Of a DNA stretch of 15,615 nt, positions 9,370 through 15,615 are shown in pieces (position 1 is the stretch's first letter; each line of letters starts with the position of its first letter). The stretch is from assembly GCA_003988855.1 (NCBI GenBank), contig QYAI01000269.1, positions 1-15,615 of the forward strand, in the 5' to 3' direction. The position numbers and the translations under genes are program-made. The notes under the pieces are model-generated. The model was given only the letters and a program-made list of their open reading frames with translations. It was not told the DNA's origin and made no database searches. This DNA comes from Arachnopeziza araneosa (lineage: Eukaryota; Ascomycota; Leotiomycetes; Helotiales; Arachnopezizaceae).

Positions 9370-9961
9370 ATCTTCTCCTCTAGTAGATAAAAATCTTGTA
9401 CTCATTTCTCTAGAACCTCGCACGACGCAATACAGCCTTTTTTTCTCCACCTGGGAAACGAAGTTGAATATTTCATAAATTGACTTCTTAGGTTTCGATT
9501 TTGAGATATCTTTTTTCTGGCTTGTTCTTTGACAAACGGACGGACTCACTCGTTTGCATGGGGGGTTCGGATTCAAACCAATGGTAAGCCTGCATTTTCA
9601 CTCATCGACTTAAGACAGTTCACAGGCAAGCAGTACTCTAGGTCCATGTTCTCTGTTTCAGTAGTGTAGTGCTGTGGTAGATGATTTTCGCAAGGCGGTT
9701 TGATGAGGAATGTGGTGCTGGTTTGTTTAGTAACCGTAATCACGTGAAACATGAGTTCGTCACATGCTGCGATGCAGAGCTCGATTCGGCGACAAAACTA
9801 TGAGGTTGCAATTAAGTCCGAGTCACGTGATGAGATGGTGAGAAAATGCTACAGATCTCGCTCTCTTATTTTTGGGCAAGTATTAGGCAGGTCGCGATGA
9901 TGCCTGGAGAATATATGAACGCAGAGAGGTCTGGTCATGTGCAAATTGATATTTCTAGGTT
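9370..9961. other. Gene-poor stretch with CACGTG motifs
   Basis: I see no coding frame with recognisable content. The T run near 9438-9444 could end Pol III transcription of the tRNA-like sequence. Palindromic CACGTG boxes occur at 9741-9746 and 9824-9829 (the second inside TCACGTGA), and another at 9981-9986 inside the following repeat. They are only candidate bZIP or bHLH sites; no intact gene starts nearby. Confidence 0.4.
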
Positions 9962-10244
9962 CGTGTGATGAGCAGAATATCACGTGTTACAAATGTCATG
10001 CGTAGACGGCACGGGCGGACAGGACCTCATTACCGAAGTGTGGAGAATAAGGGGTACATTCAGAGTCTATTCGGACTAGAGCCAGAGAGAAGTCTGCTGT
10101 AGATAAGGCACACCTCACTTATGTAGTTTTTCTTTCCTCATATTCTTCTTTTTCTTCGTAGCTAGCCTATGAACCGAATGTGCTCAGACTATCAACGCAC
10201 TCTCATATGCCTCTTGACTAGCTATATTCGTGTTCGTACCGTTA
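9962..10244 (+). repeat. Left copy of a 283-bp inverted duplication
   Basis: Read on the reverse strand, this segment matches 14626-14907 along its whole length. Shared blocks include ATTCAGAGTCTATTCGGACT, CGCACTCTCATATGCCTCTT and GACTAGCTATATTCGTGTTC. Most differences are transitions, several of them TG/TA or CA/TA as RIP produces. Similarity stops sharply at both ends, and I find no target-site duplication outside the pair. The copies face each other about 4.4 kb apart. The segment may be a decayed terminal repeat or a duplicated internal piece of an element; the coding relic reading into it from 10402 favours the second. Confidence 0.85.
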
Positions 10245-10402
10245 CAGCCTTCGGAGTAGTCGCCGTTGTTTTTGCAATCTTGTAAATAAGCTACTATAAG
10301 GTCGATATCAGAATCTTTCTACTCTGTAGACGCGGCTCTAGCTGCCTTTTCAGTATCGAGAGCCTTAGCTCTTTGCTTCTTCTTGCTTTCTTTTGGTAGC
10401 AT
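10184..10402 (-). pseudogene. N-terminal coding relic of unknown family
   Basis: From the ATG at 10402-10400 a lysine-rich start (MLPKESKKKQRAKALDTEKA) leads to one TAG that would be CAG before RIP, then KDSDIDLIVAYLQDCKNNGD and NTNIASQEAYESALIV, ending at TGA (10184-10186). Apart from the internal TAG the 73 codons stay in one frame and read like protein. The last part lies inside the left inverted-repeat arm, and the right arm encodes the same residues on the plus strand. I do not recognise the family. A transposon protein is likely from the setting but is not shown by the sequence. Confidence 0.45.
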
Positions 10403-10627
10403 GGTTAAGGTAGGAATCAGTTATTGTTGTATGATTTATAGCACAAGAGATCAGGTTTAGGAAGGAGCAAGGCTAGATTTTGTTTTATTTTACTAGTGAA
10501 TTTGTATGAATCGAGCCAAACGCGATCCGATTCAGTCCCTATTCACTTGATTATTCGGTGAAAAGGCCTATTCGAGTAAATCTGCTTCATTCGCCGAATA
10601 TCCGATTCGCGAGCCAAACAGGCCCTA
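10403..10627 (-). mobile_element. Possible end of a hAT-type DNA transposon
   Basis: Read on the minus strand from about 10627, the sequence begins TAGGGCCTGTTTGGCTCGCG, reminiscent of fungal hAT ends. CGAGCCAAAC occurs twice in direct orientation (10512-10521 and 10610-10619), like subterminal transposase-binding repeats. The coding relic that starts at 10402 would lie just inside this end. The opposite end and an 8-bp target duplication were not found, so the element would be truncated. Confidence 0.35.
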
Positions 10628-10726
10628 AACGAGCTCGCTTGATCCTCGTCATGGATTCAATACCTCACTTCGTGGAGGGATGGACGTTACAATTCATGTT
10701 GACTCTGGCATACTTAGTAATCTGTG

Positions 10727-10776
10727 AGAAGGTTGACTTAATTAAGTTAACCCCACAACACCGCTGTCAACCTTCT
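10727..10776. promoter_or_regulatory. Nested palindromes upstream of the 421-aa gene
   Basis: AGAAGGTTGAC (10727-10737) and GTCAACCTTCT (10766-10776) are a perfect 11-bp inverted repeat with a 28-base loop. Overlapping it, GTTGACTTAATTAAGTTAAC (10732-10751) is a 20-bp palindrome with one G:T mismatch. They lie about 125-175 bases before the chosen start codon and could be a regulator site, a small foldback or a remnant of insertion; the sequence does not decide. Confidence 0.4.
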
Positions 10777-10901
10777 AGTTACACCGACGTTTACCAGTAG
10801 CTCATCTGAGGTTTCCCCGTCGCTTAACTCCCACACAAAGTAAATTGTTATGTTTTCTGCTGTTTTGTTTCTATTGTTCCATCGTTCGTCTATCCATCGT
10901 C

Positions 10902-12217
10902 ATGGCTGACCCGCAATCACAACTTCCTTTGCTTCCTGCCCAGGACAGCTTCTTAGAGCATCCTACGAACAACACCTCGCCTTCGCACACAGACACGAAC
11001 AACTCCTCAAAGCCTCCAGATACAGACACAAACTCCTCAAAGCCTCCAGATACAGACACAAACTCCTCAAAGCCTCTAGATACAACCACGAACAGCCTCC
11101 TACCTCCCAATACAACCGCGAACAGCCTCCTAGAGCCTCCGAACACCTCCTCGGAGCCTTTAGACGAATTAGCTGCAATCTTCAGAGCATTTGAGCTGCA
11201 CAAGGCCGGAACATTACCCTACCAACCGTACCAACCGTGGCCAAAGTTTCCCCTCTCTCGAGCCGGCTATAGCAAGCTACTAGAAGTCTTAGAAGAAGAC
11301 GATACCTCTCTTGGTGGGTATATTAAAGACAAGATCCGATTCGATTACATTCCTTCTCGACACCAGATCGTTATTAGGATGAATAGCCGCATTCATGAGA
11401 TTGTTATTGACGGTATTAACGACGAAATTAAAGCTCAGCTAAGGAGTATTGGTGCTGGACAGTCCTCTTCTGCTGAATTTGCTCGAAAAGTTGGGTGTAT
11501 TCGTTCAACATATGTTTTTCCTCTAAACCTATACTACGGCACTCACACTCCTGATGATTCATTCAGATACGAGAATAATCGACTACCTTCTGTTGTTATC
11601 GAAGTATCATGGAGTCAAAAACGAAAAGACTTACCTCGCCTTGCTGATGATTACCTTTTAGGAAGCAATGGGAATATTCAGGCTCTTATAGGAGTAGACC
11701 TTGAATATAAAGGTACCGAAGCTTTTTTCTCTATATGGGAAGTAGCTACGGCGGGTACGAGTCTAGTAGTAAGACAAGTTGTAGTAAACGAGGTACATTA
11801 AGATAACATCTTGAAGCTAATGATATATACTAACTTCTTTAGATGTTTCTTGGACAATCAGTTACTTCTACTGGCCTTCGTATTCCATTAGCTTACTTTG
11901 CGCATCCGTTAATTCATGCACGATACCAGCAGCCTATTGTAGGGGAAATATTTATCCCTGTAGCACAACTTAAGGCTTTCGTCGATAAATCATACGAGGA
12001 TGATTCCTTTAGCATATTCCCTTTATCTCCTGGGATTACGGGGCTACAAAGGCGCCAAGAAACACCACCTGAAGAGTTACTTAAGATTGACAATGACAGA
12101 TTCGAGGAGCACGAGCGTTGCACACTTGAAAATGCGGATGCGGGTTCGTCCTTTGATGGTAGCTTACCTGAGAGTGGTGATATCTCTTCACGAGTTCTTC
12201 GGCCGAGACCAGAATGA
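10902..12217 (+). CDS. Hypothetical protein, possible PD-(D/E)XK (Uma2-like) fold
   Basis: Exons 10902..11792 and 11843..12217 join in phase 0 across a 50-bp intron (GTACAT donor, ACTAAC branch site, TTTAG acceptor), giving 421 aa. I chose the ATG at 10902 (MADPQSQLP) over the in-frame one at 10845. Residues 31-84 are a Ser/Thr/Pro/Asn/Asp-rich tandem repeat. Residues 105-340 look like a compact alpha/beta domain: PWPKFPLSRAGYSKLLEVLE, a beta pair at HQIVIRM and HEIVIDGI, then LPSVVIEVSWSQKRKDLPRL at 228-247 and IQALIGVDLEYKG at 259-271. A strand ending in Glu234 before WSQKRK, with acidic residues at 218-219, resembles the core of the PD-(D/E)XK superfamily, but this is inference and the lysine is not in the strict ExK position. 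The tail (350-421) is acidic and low complexity. No transposase motif is visible. It is the only open gene in a RIP-damaged island, so a retained or selected function is plausible. Confidence 0.68.
11001..11120 (+). repeat. 30-bp coding minisatellite, about four copies
   Basis: Four head-to-tail 30-bp units (11001, 11031, 11061, 11091), and part of a fifth, encode the ten-residue repeat NSSKPPDTDT and its variants. The first two units are identical; divergence increases downstream. The unit length keeps the frame, so copy-number change would only lengthen or shorten the N-terminal tail. Confidence 0.9.
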
Positions 12218-12462
12218 GCTACTTGACTTGTGATGTCTCTGGTTACATGCAGTCAGATACTAGATGAGATGGAATTTGGCATCCTAGAGCACTCACGAGC
12301 CAATGGACATAAAACGTTAGCAGTCAGCAGTATTTATGTAGAGTAGTTATTAGATTTCAATCAAAAACTACCTTCAAGTGCCAAGCATAGGTCCGCATAG
12401 CTAATTGACGAATCAGTGCAGAGTCTAAGCTACTTGTTTTTTGTCTAAAGATTTTTTCTACT

Positions 12463-13461
12463 ATGGCCTTCTAGACAGTATTTGAAGCTACTCAATTCTT
12501 CCCAGGCAGTGGGGTCGCTGTCGTGAAGGGAGAGAGATATCATACTCATGCATTTTGGACAGCTGGTCCGGTCCGAATGGATTTATTTACCACTCGCAGC
12601 TGATAGACGGGGTATGGCAACCGTTCGAGAGGGTATCTGGGGCTGAAATTGTCACGCAAGGAGGGCAATTGTTGCTGTATCTCGTAGCGATCCACACGTT
12701 GAATGTTTTTGGATTGATGGGACATCCATTCAGGCCTCATTTCGATACTACAGTACTATCAATGATTGGCAAACTCGGCACTTGCCAGATAGTAATGGAA
12801 AAGTCGGACCTGGCTCACCAGTTGTGGCAACTACGTGCACTGAAATGGATATGAATCTATTCTGGATTGGACCACGGGGAGCTATATGGTCTAGTCACTT
12901 CCATGGCACAGGCTGGGATAAACCATACCAAGTTTCAGGTGATGGCAGTGCCGATGTCAAAGGAGGTCTTACTGCCGTTGAACGAAACAGCCTCAACCAC
13001 CACGAAGTCTTCTGGGTGACACCTCAAAAAGCCATAAGAGGAGCTTATAGTCACGAGCCTACAGGAGGCTGGAAGCTTTGGGATGTGGCAGAACCTGGAA
13101 GCATCGTCCCCGGACCGAACACGCTCACGTCTCTGGCATCGGAGCGTTTCGATTGTGTCACCATGAGATTATGGTGGATTGCGCCGGATAAAACTATCTG
13201 TGGCAGATATTGGAATAGTAATTCGAGTGAGTGGCAAGCTTGACTGTAGACGATGATTTAACGTCCATCTTATCAGTCGCTAAGACTCAATCTATGAGGT
13301 ACGGTTTATTCTGGTTACGGGCCAAGAAATAACGCATGGTGATGGCAGAGCTTCTCGAGTGGGATAGTGATAACCCCAAGCCTGGAGTGTGGGAAATTCG
13401 CGAGGTACCCCAAGATCCTCCTGTGCAAGATGGCATCATTACCTGTACCTCAAATGGGCGG
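12463..13461 (+). pseudogene. Propeller-lectin-like pseudogene
   Basis: Repeated blade-like segments of about 45-50 residues are read from three frames: HTHAFWTAGP then NGFIYHSQLIDGVWQPFERV; ECFWIDGTSI then MNLFWIGPRGAIWSSHFHGT; HHEVFWVTPQKAIRGAY; MRLWWIAPDKTICGRYW; MRYGLFWLRA. The FWI/FWV..P..I pattern and W-rich spacing resemble fungal six-bladed fucose-lectin propellers (Fungal_lectin) or PLL-type propellers. Lesions: a 5-bp tandem duplication GGTCC-GGTCC at 12565-12574; a lost base in the G-rich run at 12660-12665; a frame change near 13235-13241; an in-frame TAA at 13330-13332; also TAG at 12472 right after the first ATG. The 3' part is cut by the Fot1 element at 13464. A secreted or cytosolic lectin role is inferred for the ancestor only. 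Confidence 0.65.
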
Positions 13462-13463
13462 TA

Positions 13464-14625
13464 AGTCGGACCCCCTAGTAGCTGGCACCCCCCTGAAGCT
13501 GGCACCTCGCTTAGCTCACCGCCAAGCCCCCCACCTACTACTTAGATATTAAATATATCAACTGCCTTTTAATTAAATCATCTCAAACTTGACACACGCC
13601 TTAGACCTATGATGAAGCCTGCATATACCGAAGAAGACGTCTAAAGAGCACTAAATGCGATCGCAAATAGCATGTCTTAGTCAAAGGCGAGGCGAGAATA
13701 TGGCGTACTACGAGGCACCCTTCAACTTCGGATAAGTAGAGGTATATCAAGGCAAGAAGCTTATAAGCCTTAGCAGAGGCTTTCAGTAGTTCAAGAGCAA
13801 TGTCTTACCGACTAGATATTAGCTCAAGAGAGCTTAGGTCATAAGCTAACTTACTCTTAGATCGGAGCTTTTGCTAGGCAAGTTGTAGAGGCTAGAGAAG
13901 ACGCCAAACTTCTTGAAAAACGATAAATAAATAGCTTTATACGACGGAACTTTATTCTTAAGACTAAGAAGCAGTTTTATATTAATTCTGCACGTGTCAA
14001 TAGTGCTACTACTAAAGTTATTAGAAAGTAGTTTTCTAAACTAGCTATTCTAAGAATTAAGGCTATTAAACTTGAAAATCGCTAGAATATAGACGAAGCT
14101 AGAATTATAGAAAGTATAAGAGATAATGGCCTGATAGTAGAAAGTGCTAATAAGCGTTTTATTCAAAAGAAACAGCTAGGCTTAAAAGCATAGATTTTAT
14201 TTATTAAGTGTATCAATGCTTCTAGCCGAAGCTTTTATCTCTTAGTTATTTTCAAAAGAAAATTAGTACAACAGTAATAGTTTGAGACTTCCTTAAAAAA
14301 CTTTAAAGGCTAGCAATTTACAGCGACTGAAAATAGCTAGACTACAGATAATACAGCTCTGAAATAGCTACAAAAAGTGTTTATCTCTCAAACAGCACTA
14401 AATAACTCTTCAGATATACGACTACTTATTATAGACAGCTATAGAAGTTATGAAATAACAGAATTTATGCGGAAATGCTTCTTAAATAAGATTTAGCTTT
14501 TATTCTTACTTTCTTATACGTTACATGTACTCCAACTTTTAGATCTTGCTGTCTTTTCTCTACTTAAGACATCATACTGAAAACAAGTAGAATATTTGAG
14601 TGTATTAACTGATTCTACACTAATT
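13464..14625 (+). mobile_element. Fot1/pogo-type DNA transposon, truncated at right
   Basis: The left end AGTCGGACCCCCTAGTAGCT directly follows TA (13462-13463), the target dinucleotide of Tc1/mariner and pogo elements, and is followed by paired subterminal repeats. The transposase relic starts at 13612. The matching right end (a reverse complement of the left terminus) is not found before the window ends; the element stops where the right inverted-duplication arm begins. It lies inside the lectin-like pseudogene, so it entered after, or helped end, that gene. Confidence 0.75.
13480..13506 (+). repeat. Subterminal direct repeats of the Fot1 element
   Basis: AGCTGGCACC occurs at 13480-13489 and 13497-13506, 17 bases apart, within 45 bases of the element's left end. 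Such repeats near the termini of pogo-type elements are candidate transposase-binding sites. Confidence 0.6.
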
Positions 14626-14628
14626 TAA
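13612..14628 (+). pseudogene. RIP-mutated Fot1/pogo transposase (DDE_1), 3' end missing
   Basis: One frame runs 339 codons without an indel but with about 16 internal stops before the terminal TAA. The N-terminus MKPAYTEEDV and ALNAIANSMS match the psq-type helix-turn-helix. QRLSVVQEQCLTD and ILAQESLGHKLTYS match the CENP-B-type helix-turn-helix. The catalytic domain has all three acidic regions: NIDEAR, LLIIDSYRSYE and LHVLQLLDLAVF. Most stops sit where relatives have Gln or Trp (CAG/CAA to TAG/TAA, TGG to TAG/TGA), which is what C:G to T:A RIP yields. The family usually runs well past this point; the frame breaks after VLTDSTLI, where the right inverted arm begins. It cannot make transposase. 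Confidence 0.85.
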
Positions 14629-14907
14629 CGGCACGAACACGAATATAGCTAGTCAAGAGGCATATGAGAGTGCGTTAATAGTCTGAGTACATTCGGTTTA
14701 TAGGCTAGTTACGAAGAAAAAGAAGAATATAAGAAAAGAAAAACTACACGAGTAAGGTGTGCATTATATACAGCAGACTTCTCTCTAGTTCTAGTCCGAA
14801 TAGACTCTGAATGTGCCTCTTATTCTCTACACTTCGGAAATAAAGTCTTGTCGCCCGTGCCATCCACACATGACATTCAGTTCACGTGATATCCTGCTCA
14901 TCACACG
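14626..14907 (-). repeat. Right copy of the inverted duplication
   Basis: This segment is the reverse complement of 9962-10244 with scattered transitions. It begins exactly where the Fot1 transposase frame loses similarity to its family and reads the same relic peptide as the left copy (NTNIASQEAYESALIV) on the plus strand. It also keeps a CACGTG box (14883-14888) that aligns with the one at 9981-9986. Confidence 0.85.
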
Positions 14908-15500
14908 CTTGAGCCGTAGAGCTTTTCGAGATCGAATAATTTTCTATATAGGCGAACTAAGCAAACCGTATAAATGTTTCTTTATTCGCGTCTATCTACT
15001 TAGATTCGCTAGCCACGCTCTCTGCTATCTCTTTTCGCATAAACGCAACTAGTACAGGGGATTGCTCTGCGAGTACCGCCTTGTAGACTACAATTAGAAT
15101 TTCGTCGAAGCTGATAATAAACTTGAAAAGGCAAGAAATAAGTATCTTACAAGAAAGAAGTGTTAGTTCGTATAACTATAAAGTTTGCGAGGCAGTAGAT
15201 TGCAAACTGTAGAAAATAGAACATACTATTTAAACGTAGCTAGCATATTAACTTTAAGCTAAAGATAATGTACGAGGGGCAGAGGAGCAGCCAATAAAAT
15301 AAGAATCTCGTTGGCCCTCAGCTAGCTCTCGATATGTATATTTCGGAAAGACAATTAAAGCAAAGAACTTAAAACAAGAACAACGTATGCGCGCAATGAA
15401 TCCAAAAACCAGTGTATGCAACAAACAGGAAACAAGTAGATAAATTAATGTATTAGTAAGAAGAAAATATTAATGAAATCCGTATAATTAATGCTTTATC
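14908..15500. other. AT-rich decayed stretch, origin unclear
   Basis: No intact gene is visible. The plus-strand frame around 15108-15230 reads coding-like between stops (NFVEADNKLEKARNKYLTRK, then SRLQTVENRTYYLNVASIL), a charged coiled-coil type that could be the lost C-terminal tail of the Fot1 transposase or another transposon protein; I cannot confirm either. The rest is AT-rich with many stops in all frames, consistent with RIP. Confidence 0.35.
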
Positions 15501-15615
15501 TGTCACGGGTTGGACCCGGTAGTCAGGACCTAGGCCTGAGGGCCTAGGCAGAAACTAAGGCAACACTCGGAGCTGACTTCCTTTGATAGAAGGAATGAAG
15601 ATCAGCGGAGCGATC
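15501..15615 (+). mobile_element. Start of a probable Gypsy-type LTR (partial)
   Basis: Composition changes sharply at 15501, from AT-rich decay to balanced sequence beginning TGTCACGGGTTGGACCCGGT. It includes GAGCTGACTTCCTTTGATAG and GGAATGAAGATCAGCGGAGC, phrases I associate with fungal Gypsy LTRs, which also start with TG. An inverted repeat (CCTAGGCC, then GGCCTAGG) lies at about 15529-15549. No polypurine tract precedes it, so it would be a 5' or solo LTR rather than a 3' one. The low level of RIP-like change suggests a recent insertion or escape from RIP. Confidence 0.6.

Noticed and set aside
14813..15052. 79-codon plus-strand frame across the right arm border
   Set aside because: It starts in the non-coding side of the repeat and continues into AT-rich decay with no recognisable content.

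Overview
The window looks like nuclear DNA of a filamentous ascomycete, plausibly a Leotiomycete, though nothing here fixes the species. Introns are short (45-70 bp, GT..AG). The genes include fungus-type proteins: an annexin with a very long disordered N-terminus and a secreted CBM18-bearing copper radical oxidase. The right third shows the C:G to T:A decay typical of repeat-induced point mutation (RIP).

Layout. 1-620 (+): the end of a fungal HNH-nuclease-type protein, then a frameshifted coding relic. 621-1345: no gene I can support. 1346-3993 (-): annexin, two exons, 864 aa. 4741-7663 (-): glyoxal-oxidase-type copper radical oxidase with four chitin-binding CBM18 modules, eight exons, 856 aa; all exons join in frame and total 2571 nt. 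8198-9055 (-): YAE1, the deca-GX3 adaptor of cytosolic Fe-S protein assembly, with an unexpected C-terminal Trp. About 9267-9369 (+): a tRNA-Gly(CCC)-like sequence with an intron and a broken 3' half.

9962-15615 is an accessory, transposon-rich island. A 283-bp sequence at 9962-10244 recurs inverted at 14626-14907. Between the copies lie an unidentified coding relic (10184-10402, -), a possible hAT-type end (to about 10627), an intact two-exon gene (10902-12217, +, 421 aa) of a family I cannot name that may be a diverged PD-(D/E)XK/Uma2-like nuclease fold, a propeller-lectin-like pseudogene (12463-13461) with at least four lesions, and a Fot1/pogo transposon (from 13464) inserted at a TA in that pseudogene. 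The Fot1 transposase keeps one frame for about 1 kb but has roughly 16 stops, mostly explicable as CAG/CAA or TGG changes. At 15501 a much less AT-rich sequence begins with TG and resembles the start of a fungal Gypsy-type LTR; it runs off the window.

The left two thirds are ordinary single-copy chromosome with independent genes: membrane binding, secreted wall-associated oxidation and Fe-S assembly. The right third is a graveyard in which one reading frame has stayed open. That gene, the inverted arms and the order of insertions are the parts most worth a second look.
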